64,000 nt of DNA from Oncomelania hupensis (GCA_036898135.1 CM072511.1:163199564-163263563), one strand, 5' to 3'. Positions 23,199-34,454 are shown, counted from the first letter of the stretch. The notes: generated by a model from the sequence alone, not told the origin. Made by a program: numbers and translations.

Positions 23199-23703
23199 CC
23201 CTTAGGCTCTGTCTTGGCCGTGGGGCTGACAGAGAGACAGACAGACAGAGAGAGGGAGAGAGAGGGAGAGGGGGGAAGGGAAGCGAGCGTGGTGGCTGGA
23301 CTGTTGACCGTGCACACACAACACTTGGCGTCGAAGGCAAACGCTAATGAACTGCCTTCTCACCTTGCCCTACCTTTTTAAGCCACCGTGAATGTCGCAT
23401 CGTGAGGGTGAATTGACTCCTCGGCCATTGGCCAGCTGTAAGCCACCCTGAGGATCCTTCGTGTGGACCGCCCACCCACTGTCAGTTTCTTTCAAAATAC
23501 AGCTCTCATGACTCAGACGCTGACGTTATAGATCGAGGTGATGGAGTTAACTCTCTTCTCCGGCTTTCAGTTTGACAGCCATAGTAACATCTAGGATTTA
23601 ATGTATACTTGCAATGCGTCAAAAAGGGTTACATTTTAAATGGTTAGATTCGTTTTTATGGTTGAAGGGCCATGCGTGTATGGCCTAAAATCACATTTCG
23701 TGA
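23199..23703. other. No gene seen; GA-rich patch
   Basis: Contains a GACA/GAGG-rich stretch at 23228-23285; otherwise unassigned. Confidence 0.35.
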
Positions 23704-24846
23704 ACATCCTATCATATCCTATCTATTCTATACTATCCCGTAACTTCAAAGTCGTTGGGGCACCATAGATGATCGTTTAACCAGCTTACTCTATCTTTCT
23801 CTGTACACAGCAGTCCTCATGGCTTCACTCAGTGTCCAGCCAGTCCATTCTCGGATGTTGTCCTCCCACCTCTTTATCTTTTTCCCTCTTCTTCTGCCTC
23901 CTTGCAGGATGTTCTTTGCAAGGCCTAAAGTTCTGCTGACGCGGCCATACAATCGGAGTTTCCGTTTCTTTACCATTGTAAGCAAGTCATTGTGTTGTCC
24001 AATGGCTTGTGTGATGGTCCGTCGGACTACGTCGTTGGTGATGTGCTGGGTATAGGAAATGACCAGGAGTCTTCTGCAGCACCTCATCTCCATGCTTTTT
24101 ATTTTTTGTTGTAAGTCTGCTGTGAGGGCCCATGTTTCACAAGAGTATAGGAATATGAAGATGACAAGGGAGCGCAGCAACCGTACCTTGGAGTGTAGAC
24201 TGGTGGTCCTGTCTTTTTCAAATAGGCGTCACCTTATCTGGGCAGCAGTTGTTCGTGCTATCGGTAAAATATCCTAGAGAGGACTTCCTGTCGAGACCTA
24301 TTGTCTGATACAATTGCGCCTAAATATTTGAAGCTGTGCACCGTTTTGAGGGATCCATTGGCGTTGGAATTTGTTGTCTGTGTTGATGACATTGGTGTTT
24401 TTGGTAATCATTTTGGTCTTCTCTCCACTTATTTCCATTCCATAGGTTCTGGAGGTGGTGTCAAGCCTCTGTACCATCTGTCCAATTTCTTGTTCCTTTC
24501 CAGCCAATCTATCAATGTTATCCGCAAAACGGAGGATACAGATTGTTCAACCTCCTAGGCTGCCGGTGCCTTCATGATCTGCAAGTGCATCCGGCATGAT
24601 GCGCTCCAGAAAGATGTTGAAGAGTATTGGAGAGAGTAGGCATCATTGACGCACGCCGGTTGTTGTTCCAAACTCCTTCCCGATGGCGCTGTAATGGAGG
24701 ATAGCACTGGTAGCCTTGTCAAACAGGTTTTTGATGACTTCAATAATGTTGTGGCTGATGTTGTACACTCTCAGCCCACAGAGCTGCATGCCAGACTCGG
24801 TCAAACGCTTTTTTAAAGACTACAAACACATGATATAGATGTTGTA
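23704..24846 (-). pseudogene. Decayed 5'-truncated RTE-like LINE copy
   Basis: A colinear match to 14.69-15.8 kb of the intact LINE, more diverged than the other copies. The frame 23791-24180 preserves RSLVIFIFLYSCETWALTADL, HITNDVVRRTITQAIGQ and KRWEDNIREWTGW. Frameshifts separate it from the fragment at 24298-24507. The 3' tail is a degenerate tcctat run at 23706-23725. Confidence 0.85.
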
Positions 24847-24922
24847 TACAACCAATAAAAGGCTCGAATTCCAAGGCTATGCTTACTTTTGGCGAAAACA
24901 GGTTTACCCTTAAAAAATGGCA

Positions 24923-25054
24923 TTGTTATCACATTACACAACGACAAAGTAGGCTTTTTTATCACATTACACAACGACAAAGTGGGCTTTGTTATCACAT
25001 TACATACCGACAAAGTGGGCTTTGTTATCACATTACACAACGACAAAGTGGGCT
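24923..25054. repeat. 33-bp minisatellite, four units
   Basis: Four units of a ttatcacattacacaacgac / aaagtgggctttg pattern. The period is divisible by three, which keeps frames open on both strands. Confidence 0.9.
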
Positions 25055-25184
25055 TTCGTGGCTCAAAACAACCGCTAAAGTTAACATTTTTAGTTTGGTT
25101 CTGACGGAGTTATTTTCCTTGTTTTAACGGTATAGTCGTATAACCATTGACCCTATTACTTGAATGGACCCCGCCGGCTTAAAA

Positions 25185-25800
25185 ACCTCTGTGGGGGTGC
25201 CGGACGTTTCAGTATAAATAGTATCCTCCCTTTCTGAAAATTAGCGCTTTAAATTCGTACTGTCGCTGTCTTTCTCCTTTGTTCTTTCTCATTCCTACTC
25301 TGTTCTATCAATCTACAATACTGTTTTTTCTTCGCTAGACCAGTCACCTACCTTTTTTCTTAAAAACTCTTCCGGGACAAAACTCCTCATTTGGGTGAGG
25401 TCTGTTGGATCAGCTTGGGAATATTGGACGCTTTCTGCCAAATGGTCACTGGGGCTTCCTATATGATGTTATTATTTGGCAATGTAGGCATTTTATATGT
25501 ATGTGTTTTGTTGATAATTTATAATGATGTTTGTATTCTATTTTCTTTTTGTAAACGGGGGTTCGCTATATTAGGGTGTTCATGTAGCCTCAGCGTCCCC
25601 TGCGTGGGATATCTTTATTGTAAAGTGACCGGCTGGTGGATTGCCTTCAGTGTTACCACTAGGGTTGTTTCGGCAGATGTTTTATGTAGATTAGGGGTGA
25701 GTCCTCTTTCAGAGAAGTTATGGTCTTGATTTTGTGGTCCTGATTCGGCTCTTTGCAGTCCGCTGGACCCTGTAAGCAATGAATAACTAACTAACTAACT
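25185..25800 (+). mobile_element. ~570-bp retroposon family, near full-length copy
   Basis: The 5' end acctctgtgggggtgccgg aligns base for base with that of the TSD-bounded copy at 33773-34343. It carries the shared gtttcagtataaatagtatc segment and the 3' end tccgctggaccctgtaagca, then a (CTAA)n tail. The ORF inside is not conserved in reading frame between copies. Confidence 0.8.
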
Positions 25801-25836
25801 AACCGGCATGAAGTGTGCATCTTTGGTGTCTTGTGA

Positions 25837-26033
25837 TTGCCTTCAGTGTTACCACTAGGGTTGTTTCGGCAGATCTTTTATGTGGATTAGGGGTGAGTCC
25901 TCTTTCAGAGAAGTTGTGGTCTTGGTTTTGTGGTCCTGATTCGGCTCTTTGCAGTCCGCTGGACCCTGTAAGCAATGAATAACTAACTGACTAACCGGCA
26001 TGAAGTGTGCGTCTTTGGCGTCTTGTGTAGGGT
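25837..26033 (+). repeat. Tandem duplication of the retroposon 3' end plus flank
   Basis: Repeats 25641-25836 at a 196-bp offset. It includes the last ~165 bp of the retroposon, its tail and 33 bp of 3' flank (ccggcatgaagtgtgc...), with a few substitutions. A local duplication is simpler than a second insertion. Confidence 0.75.
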
Positions 26034-29000
26034 AGGTCCTATGTTATCAACCTAAAACTAAAAACCTTACGAGCATTTGTTTTTACAGGTTCTGTCTCTT
26101 ACCAGATGTTGGTAGATGCTATTTTTAGCTCCAGAATGTTGGCTAGCTCTGGCTATTAATAGGCACACAATCTACAGAATTTATTCAGTGATAAAAATAA
26201 CTATACTCTCCAAAGATTTTTTTTGTTTTGGGTTGTTGTAACAGCAGAAATGTTGATGGCAAAGATGTGGTAACTCAGCTTAGCGATAAACCGATAGGAT
26301 TTAATAAAATTTGACTTAATTTACCAGTCATCTAAAGGGAAGTCCGCACATGTTAAAGTAACCTCCTTGAAACGGTCTTTCCCGAGACAATCAAGCAGAC
26401 CTCGCTAACCAAGAATGTTAAGTAGCTTACTCGGCCATATGACCAGGGTCTCTTGCCCTATAAGTAACCCGTGCGACTCATATCTTTATTGGATCTACCC
26501 TGTTTCTCCCCTGACACTCGAAGTCGAGACGTAACCGAGCGTGCCCCATAGGTAGGACAGGTGAGAGAAATTTTCAAACAAGAAGATTCCCATATGAGCG
26601 AGATTAACTAGAACGAGAACCAAATGATTGGTCGGAGGACGTAGAGACCCCTGCATATCCCCGTATTCAAGAACTTAGCTAGTCAGTAGAATACTAAGTG
26701 CGAAGCCACAAGGGTCAAAGAAGCAAACTGAAGTGAACCATAAAGCCTCAGCCTCACCAAGAAAGTGATAGACTAGAGACGGTTTCATGATTCCCAGAGA
26801 CTAGAAGTAAGTTAACACTAGTAGTTTGGTATGTGTATGTTTACATATATTATATTGATTACCATGTATTAGTATGTTCATGTTATATGTATTTACAGAA
26901 ACCGATAATTGGTTCTGACACGTTGTGCATGTTGATTGATATATCCTAGCCTTAAGATTCGGATTGAAGTGTGCATATGGGAAACTCGGCAAGTGTCTGA
27001 TGCTATAGACTCCTTGCAGAGGGTACCGCATATCCATATCTGACTAGGATATGCAGCCAGAATTCTGGATTTTACAGGTCAGTTCTGGGACGGTTTGTGG
27101 AGTCAACACATGACACTTGCTCCCGTGGAAAAAAAGGAGATCAACCTAGAATCTACCTCGCCACGTCTGGCCCCGTAGCTACACGACTCACCTGACATCC
27201 TGAGAGGCAATGCTCCCTCAGAGTGAACAACAGACTCAAGCACTCGCCGACGCGTAGCAGCTAAGTCTCCCTCAACTGTACTGAAGTCTAACCCAACTCG
27301 GAAAATTACTATTAGTCTACAAAAACCTAGAATTGCTTAGCAAATGATGAAGAAGAATTGCTAAAGAAATTCCCCAGCACATTGAACAATTATAATCATT
27401 AATTTACATTTAATTACAGTAATGTCCGAATTTGTGTTGACCATATAAAGTTGAAATCACATACATACAACTGGTGTCATTCTATTTGTATTGTTGTGTG
27501 TCCACTAGCTCTTCTCTTGAGACCAAGTAAACTAGTCCTTTGATTAGTAATAAGCATTTCTTAAAGTGAGCCAATGATAATTTAAAACCCGAGAACAAAT
27601 ATACATTTTATGTGACCAAGCACCGTGATTAGTCTCTCACACCGCATTGGAATTTTGGTAAAAGAACGTCTGATAGAGGTAGCGTAACGCCCCATCTATT
27701 TACAAGTCCTACTCCCCTTGTAAGATAAACGTATCTTCTCCAGGATATCATCACAGTTGTAAGCTGAATTTTTAGTGAGGTAACACTCACTGTGAATATG
27801 ACAACGCTCTGTGGATGGGAGTGCGTGGTCAAAAGAGGCCCCTTTAAAATAAAATTATTAAACTGAATAGAATTGAACTGAATTGAATATCTCCTCTTCA
27901 GCTGTCAGTGTTTTCAATTGTTCGATTGCTGAATATGGCCTTTTCGATGTGAATCTGGTCAGCTCAACAGGTCAGCCATTCTGCCATTATTGAAAAGCAT
28001 GGAAAGCATCTCAACAGTGTGAACAACCCACAGGTTCCCTGGCTGCCCGCGAAATCGGGAAGGAGCTTATCTTTCGGAAAGAGAACTGAAACCCTTACTT
28101 GAACGCATAGCTTTCGGTCCAATTCCAAACACCATCTTCAGCAAAATGGCTGACGTAATTCGAACAATTCAGTGCAAATGATCTCGCAAAGAACTGGAGT
28201 GCTTTCACTTGAAACATTTTTCAGACACTGAGTCAGAAAGAAAAAACTATAATGAGTGATTATGATTATTATTATAACTATTTTTTTATATTTGTATATT
28301 ATCTTTCATTTTTTAATTTTTTAAAAGCCACACACAAAATAAAAAAAATAAAAAAATCACGTCACCGAGCATGAGAAAGTGTTTTGCTTCAATAACTTAG
28401 ACACTGCATTTGTGTATATTATCTGTTGATATTATTTTGTGACGCGTAATCTGTTCGTATTAAACTGTCAATAAAACCCGCTATGATCCTAAATTTAAGC
28501 AGCATTTGCTAAACTCTTAATGATGTTATAATATATAAATGACACTTTAAAATTTCGTGACTAGGCCTAATTTCAATGTTATTCGTTAACGAAAGCAGAT
28601 TTTGGAAATTTTTTTTTTTGTCGATGTTTTATCTACTATTTAATACATACGTTTTTAATTATCCCATAAGGGACATTGACATTGGCTACATCTTATATTA
28701 ACAGTTGAGTTATTTGTTTTCTTTTTATATGTTTCTCCTGCTTTTCCTCGCAATGAATTACCCTTTTCTCTTATTTTCTTTCTCAGAATTTAATATTAAG
28801 ATGTTTACATTAATATTTTAACGGTCCTGGAAAAGGTATCTTAACTTTTGTTTCATCTTAAATTTTAATAATGTCTTCATTTTTACGTTCCTTATATGCC
28901 GCAGGTGTCTTGGGGCAGAAATGTATTCAACAATAAAAAAAAGAACTGTAAGCTTCAATCACCTACAGTGAAAGGAAGAAAGGTCGGTACGGTACGTGAC

Positions 29001-29067
29001 AGTGTAACGATATAATAGTTGGGTTTGGTAGTTTGGTTGTAAAGTCCCTGGTACGGTATGACTACCG
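26034..29067. other. 3-kb stretch with no recognised gene
   Basis: No frame longer than 78 codons and no known domain. 28250-28950 is strongly AT-rich. 27755-27850 resembles 44872-44965 (gttgtaagct, gtaacactcactgtgaat), followed here by a gaattgaactgaattgaat tail. This suggests a diverged retroposon end. Confidence 0.45.
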
Positions 29068-29290
29068 TGTGAATGAATGAACTTTGAAGTTTAACGTCTA
29101 CACCCACCATTGGCGATATGGCAGACGGGGATAACCATCCCAGGGAACAAGGGGTAGGGACCTGAATCAACACTGAACCACCAGAGCAATCATACTGCTA
29201 AATTGGACAGTGGCCCAGGTTCGAATCCCGTGGTGGGCGATCCAAAATGTGGCCCTTTTCCCTACGGTGTGATAGTCTGGGTATATTATC
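29068..29290. mobile_element. SINE pieces joined in opposite orientation
   Basis: 29085-29190 matches the body of the SINE at 32118-32345 in the same orientation (gcagacggggataaccatcc; gtagggacctgaatcaacac). 29212-29265 carries the B-box part (ccaggttcgaatcccgtgg) in the opposite orientation to that SINE. Body and head are therefore inverted relative to each other. Confidence 0.6.
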
Positions 29291-29598
29291 TGTCGGTTGG
29301 TGTTATTGTCACCGAATGGAGTATTTGATTCACTCTCGGTCACTTTCCACGAAGGCATTTATTATATTGGTTTCATCTCTCATACGAGAGATCCCAAATA
29401 TTAATGCCTTGCAATGTTGGAAGTGTTATGAGGGTACACTAATGTCACGACACCCTCTACAGGTCACTGCCAACCCCTTGGGGTCATGAGCAATCTTGTC
29501 ACTGTAGATTGTTCTAACCTATAAAGGGAACATTGAAAGCCCCAGTTGAAAACCTGTCTTGCCTTTGTAGGCATGACTAATTCACTGCGGCAACAGTT

Positions 29599-30172
29599 CC
29601 CCCCGTTGGAGTGCCGGGGGTTTCAGTATAAATAGTATCCCCACTTTCTGGAAATTTAGTGCTTTAAATTCCCACTGTCGCTGTCTTCATCATTTGCTCT
29701 TTCCCATTCCTGATCTGTCCTATCACTCTGCTATACTTTCTTCTTCTTCGCTAGATCAATGACCTACCTTTTTTCTTGAAAACTCTTCCTGGACAAGACT
29801 CCTTGTTTGTGTATGAGGTCTGTTGGATCAGCTTGGGAGTGTTGGACGCTTTCTGCCGGGTGGTCACTAGGGCTTCCTATGATTGTATTATTTCGCACTA
29901 TAGGCATTTTATATGTATGTGTTTTGTTGATGATTTATAATGATGGTTGTATTCTATTTTGTTTTTGTAACCGGGGTGTTCGCGTAGTTGAGGTCAACCC
30001 TCAGCCGTCCCCCGCGTGGGATGTCTTTATTGTAAAGTGACTGGCCGGTGGAGGGCATTCAATTTTCCCACTAGGGTTGTTTCGGCAGATCTTTTATGCG
30101 GATCGGGGGTTGTCCGGTCCTGATTTGGCTCGGAAGAGTCCGCTGGACCTAAAGCAACAATAAATCAATCAA
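29599..30172 (+). mobile_element. ~570-bp retroposon family, full-length copy
   Basis: Starts ccccccgttggagtgccggg, then gtttcagtataaatagtatc. It ends gagtccgctggacctaaagc plus a (AATC)n-like tail. No target duplication was recognised here. Confidence 0.8.
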
Positions 30173-30181
30173 TCAGGTCAC

Positions 30182-30352
30182 TGCCACGAACCTGCATACA
30201 ATGCCAGCCGACATGTCAACCCTGCGCACCACCAAAAGCAGGAGAGGGAGGGTTCAGGCTGGGAGAACGTATGTCGCGTTACCTTGTCCTGGGTAATCCG
30301 GGGGTCCACACACACATCTAAGGATCCTCCCCAGCAGGAGCCACACAAGACT
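30182..30352 (-). repeat. Diverged copy of the repeat at 4590 and 8541
   Basis: The minus strand reads gtgtggctcctgctggggag and later accctccctctcctgctttt ggtg, matching the order of words in the two plus-strand copies. Substantially diverged. Confidence 0.4.
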
Positions 30353-30429
30353 ATACCACAGGCGTATTAGCCGAGAAGAATGAATCCTTGAAAAGAATTA
30401 ATTACTGGTTCCCCTATAGCGTAGAAGTG

Positions 30430-30471
30430 GCAGCAGTATGTATATACTATATAGGGTATACATACTGCTGC
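30430..30471. repeat. Perfect 15-bp hairpin
   Basis: gcagcagtatgtata (30430-30444) and its exact reverse complement (30457-30471) flank a 12-base loop. Weaker complementarity (cccctatagcg / tgctatcg) extends the stem outward. Not clearly a terminator or known element. Confidence 0.7.
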
Positions 30472-31172
30472 TACCCCTATGCTATCGTGGATCCACTAAC
30501 TCTTTCCGAGGATCTATTGTTCTTGGTTAAGGCAGTGCGCCTATGGCTAGACTGACAGCAAGGGAACAAACTCTCTCTGGCAATCTCCAGGGGGAACAAT
30601 CCCTCCTCCCAAAAGCATGGCCAATCGCTTCTCCGCTCCACTGCATTAGATTGTGATATGGTGTTAAGCCTGACTCTCCGTCACCAGAAGTAGAGCTGTA
30701 CAATAGACCACTCAGCTGCTCGCTACCAATACGAATAGGGGCGAATAACGCTACAATTGGGGCGATTTAACAGGATTATTTCCCGTCCAATTGGCGCTCA
30801 ACATTGGTCGTCTTAGCTGTCGGTATGACCACTCGCTCTTCGTTACACCCCACACCTACATTAGGGTGGGAGGTTGGGCAGGGTTATCGCCCGTCCAAAG
30901 ATCGCTCATTCAAAGAATTAGTACAGGACATTCAAACCATCTGTATTCATTTTCAGGAGCTTTCAGCACCCATGTCGATACATCGGGGATTTTCTCCGGG
31001 CCATCCGGTTTCCTCCCCCGTCACCCCTCCCCCCTCCCCCTCCGCAACCCTCTCTTTTCTTTAGTAATGACATTGGACGCAGTCAGTCTAAATTTCACAA
31101 ATAAAACATATACATGTATAATTGATTTCTTTCCCGCCTTCTGTAATAGCGATCTATTCAGATCACCGCGTT
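30472..31172. other. No gene seen
   Basis: Unassigned DNA with C/T-rich runs at 31010-31060. The 159-codon frame here runs into the (TAG)n microsatellite and has no recognisable content. Confidence 0.4.
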
Positions 31173-31173
31173 T

Positions 31174-31256
<83 letters not shown>
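31173..31256. repeat. (TAG)n microsatellite
   Basis: About 28 tag triplets directly abutting the 5' end of the 5S-derived SINE. (TAG)n resumes on its other side at 31556-31742. Confidence 0.95.
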
Positions 31257-31257
<1 letters not shown>

Positions 31258-31539
31258 GGGTGTCGGATAGTGCAGTGGTTGGAGCACTCGCTACTGTGTC
31301 GAAAGTGAAGCACCGTCCGGTGCGGTTAGCACTTGGATGGGTGACCGCTAAGGTGTGAAGCGACAAACAACAACGCCCCCAGTTGACTCAACTGTGATTG
31401 AGTACCTACTCTCTTGAGGGTGGGGAAGGTAAAGCAGCGAGGGAGAGAGTTGGGCATCACCCTCATTACGCTGGCCCAAGATAAGTGTGATCTCCAACAT
31501 CACGCTCCCCTACGGCCACAAGGCTATGGGACTACCTTT
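31257..31539 (+). mobile_element. 5S rRNA-derived SINE, copy 1
   Basis: The first ~110 bp resemble 5S rRNA. They carry an A-box-like gaaagtgaagcaccgtc and the box-C-like ggttagcacttggatgggtg accgc in the right order and spacing. The remaining ~170 bp are unrelated and end gctatgggactacctttt plus a T run. It lies between two (TAG)n tracts, so the insertion probably targeted, or was framed by, a microsatellite. It is not a 5S gene: only the internal promoter region is 5S-like. An apparently identical copy is at 47557-47839. Confidence 0.8.
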
Positions 31540-31555
31540 TTTTTTTTTTTTTTTT

Positions 31556-31571
31556 TAGTAGTAGTAGTAGT

Positions 31572-31605
<34 letters not shown>

Positions 31606-31686
31606 TAGTAGTAGTATTAGTAGTAGTAGTAGTAGTAGTTAGTAGTAGTATTAGTAGTAGTTAGTATTAGTAGCAGTAGTAGTAGT

Positions 31687-31740
<54 letters not shown>

Positions 31741-31742
31741 AA
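31556..31742. repeat. (TAG)n microsatellite with ttag interruptions
   Basis: Tag triplets with periodic ttag shifts and a few tat/gca variants. Confidence 0.95.
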
Positions 31743-32117
31743 GAAGTAGGTTGAGGACGATTATTATTGATTTTTTCATATTATATTTCCTCTTGTCCAA
31801 TACACCTCATATTTGTTTTGTTCTAAAATAAAAGAGTTTAATTTATAAATACAATGCTGGATTGTTTTTTTCTAGGGCTGCTATTTTGTCCATCTGTGAT
31901 GCGTATTGCACAAACAATATCCTTGTGTCATGACGGGGATATTAAATAACTTCGTATTCGTATTTGTAAGAGACAAGAAATTGCATTTCTTTGGACGTAT
32001 TCGGCCTGTTGACATTAGCTTTAGTGTTTCGCTACATTTCAATGTACAGTAATGCACCATGAACATTGATGCTTTGCAGTACCGGCAGCCACTCAAGCTC
32101 AAACCCTCTTAAAGTGA
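31743..32117. other. No gene seen
   Basis: AT-rich unassigned DNA. The 73-codon minus frame has no recognisable content. Confidence 0.35.
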
Positions 32118-32345
32118 ACATTGAGGTTTAACGTCTACACCCACCATTGGTGATATGGCAGACGGGGATAACCATCCCAGGGAAAGAGGGGTAGGGACCT
32201 GAATCAACACTGAACCACGAAAGCAATCATACTGCTAAAATGGACAGTGAAAATGGCCACATTTTATATCGCCCACCACGGGATTCGAACCTGGGTCATC
32301 GGTGTGCCAGGCGAACGCTCTACCAATTGAGCTACGGCGGTGGGA
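32118..32345 (-). mobile_element. tRNA-derived SINE, full head and body
   Basis: On the minus strand a clear tRNA-like head (32345-32272) has gtagctcaattggtagagcg as A box and ccaggttcgaatcccg as B box. A ~150-bp body follows and ends gtagacgttaaacctcaatg. Relatives are at 29068-29290 and 59300-59492. The head folds roughly like a tRNA, but continuity with the dispersed body argues against an independent tRNA gene. Confidence 0.7.
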
Positions 32346-32467
32346 CAAAAACCCTCTTCAGATTAGCTGGGACTAGCTAGGCATATGGAGAACGCCTTTT
32401 GTAGTCTCAGGCACGCTTTTTTGACGCGCACTCTCGTCAGTATGACACCCTCGCGCGAACAGTTTTA

Positions 32468-32573
32468 TCCTTTTCGGATGAGTGTATAAACAAAGGTCTA
32501 GTTTGTGCACGCAAGCTATCCCTCGCACGATCTCTTAAAAGTCCTGACGCTTATGCGCTAGACGGGCGAATGT
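32468..32573 (+). mobile_element. Partial SINE (GCGCCTTGAGCAGC family), diverged
   Basis: Shares ggatgagtgtataaac, ggtctagtttgtgcacgca and ctagacgggcgaatg with the plus-strand copies at 44522 and 58110. Confidence 0.5.
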
Positions 32574-33758
32574 CAAATAAATTGTTTTTTTAAAGCTGCG
32601 TGCAATAGGTCCCATTTCCCTTCGTTGTCTAGGATGGCGCTGCTTTGCGGCTGCCGGCCATACGCTAAGAAAGCAACCCGAATTCGGGGAACATTTTATC
32701 CAAAATAGCTTTTTTTTTTTTAAATTACACGTTTTCGCTTTACCCCTAGATTTTCCCTGGGGTTTCTTTAACGTGTTTATACCCTTTTTTGGCCCCACTG
32801 ACCTTTATAAGGTGATTTGGAGTTTATTTGCCTTATTTGCCCACCTCCATTTGTAAGTTGTGCGCAAACTCGGGCAACATCGACAGTCAGAAATGTGGTC
32901 GTATATACCTGTAGCACGGTGTTCGTGCCACAACCGTTTCTGGCATGCCATTCGTCGCGTCCCACATTGATGGGTCTTTGGGGTCCACAGTTTCGTGGTC
33001 GTGCAAATCACTGTATCGAAGCAAGCACGACGACTCAGTCCGTGGTTGAGGGGGTATTTACCAGCACTTGAGAGGCGACAATTGGGATGGTGTTGTGCAA
33101 GCAGCTTTGGGGAAGGGAGAAATGGGGGGGAGTAACACACCATCCTGTGAGCTCACATATCCCAAAGCAAGACCAACGACACCTGTGGATGGATTCAAAA
33201 GGGTTTCACCAACTCAGTGGCTTAACTCGATGCTCTCTCTCTCTCTTTCTCACACACACACACACACACACGCACACACACAAACACACACAAAGCGGAG
33301 CAGGCCGACCCCTCGACATTCCTTTTGACAAGAAATCGCTTCACCCGCAAGCGCGAGACTCGGCCGAGGGTTTATTAATTCTTAGGAAATGCCTATTGCG
33401 GGCGAGACGAGAGTCGATAAGTAGAACTGGAGGCCGCGGCGCTCTTGGCCTAAATTGGCACCGAGAGTGAGACCAAGTAGTCCCACCACAATGATAAAGA
33501 CTTTAAATTTTAATGGTATCGGTACGTAAACAATAGTGTTAAAAATATACTAAAAGAAGAAATTTAAACAGGTCTAATAACTCTTAAGGTAAAAGCAAAA
33601 TGGCTTTTAGTTGTTTTTTTAAATTTATAAAAATTAAAAAAAAACAATTTTATTACGGTAATGTAAACCATTAGCCAAGTTTAAATTCACACACATCAAG
33701 CAGGAATATTGATATCAACATACCCTATTTCAGTGTACAAAATATAGTCAAAACAATT
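32574..33758. other. No gene seen; (CA)n tract
   Basis: Unassigned DNA with a CT/CA microsatellite at 33236-33292 and AT-rich 33490-33760. The 112- and 127-codon frames lack recognisable domains. Confidence 0.4.
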
Positions 33759-33772
33759 GGTTAAGCTTTATT

Positions 33773-34343
33773 ACATTACATTACATTACATGGTTATTGC
33801 TTTAGGTCCAGCGGACTCTTCGGAGCCAAATCAGGACCGGACAACCCCTGATCCGCATAAAAGATCTGCTGAAACAACAAACTGAAAGCTCTCCACCAGC
33901 CAGTCACTTTACAATAAAGACATCCCACGCAGGGGACGCTGGGGCTGTACTCTAATTTATCGAACCCCTGTTTACAAAAACAAAATGGAATACAAACATC
34001 AATATAAATGATCAACAAAACGCATACATATAAAATGCCTACATTGCTAAATAATAACATCATAGGAAGCCCTAGTGACCACCTGGCAGAAAGCGTCCAA
34101 TATTCCCAAGCTGATCCAACAGACCTCATACACAAATAAGGAGTCTTGTCCCGGAAGAGTTTTCAAGAAAAAAGGTAGGTGACTGGTCTAGCGAAGAAGA
34201 AGATAATATAGCAGATTGATAGAACAGAGCAGAAATGAGAAAGAGCACATGAGAAAGACAGCGACAGTGGGAATTTAAAGCACTAAATTTCCAGAAAGTG
34301 GGGATACTATTTATACTGAAACCCCCGGCACCCCAACGGGGGT
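33773..34343 (-). mobile_element. ~570-bp retroposon family, complete copy with 14-bp TSD
   Basis: The 571-bp unit is bracketed by ggttaagctttatt at 33759-33772 and 34344-34357, a perfect 14-bp duplication that fixes both ends. In its sense (minus strand) it starts acccccgttggggtgccggg (a CCCCG/CGGGG hairpin), has a TATA-like gtataaatag about 30 bp in, and ends ccgctggacctaaagcaata plus (TGTAA)n. No long conserved ORF, no LTR, no tRNA-like boxes recognised. It behaves as a non-autonomous retroposon of unknown origin. Confidence 0.85.
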
Positions 34344-34415
34344 GGTTAAGCTTTATTGAGGTGGTGCACTTTGAACTAATTTGGTACACACACCAATACA
34401 GTTCAGTTCAGTGGG

Positions 34416-34454
34416 TAGATTAACGTCCCCGGACACAGGTGCGTATAGGGGACT
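34416..34454 (-). repeat. SINE 3'-end fragment
   Basis: tagattaacgtccccggaca followed by gtgcgtataggggac, the same terminal domain as 13441-13476. Confidence 0.45.

Noticed and set aside
31257..31370. 5S rRNA gene
   Set aside because: Only the internal-promoter part resembles 5S; the 5' and 3' ends do not, and a SINE body and tail follow.
32272..32345. Functional tRNA gene on the minus strand
   Set aside because: A and B boxes are good, but the unit continues into a dispersed SINE body present elsewhere.
33794..34135. 113-codon hydrophobic frame recurring at 19.7, 25.4, 29.8, 35.5 and 39.9 kb
   Set aside because: It sits within the ~570-bp retroposon; frame and start differ among copies, so conservation is of DNA, not protein.
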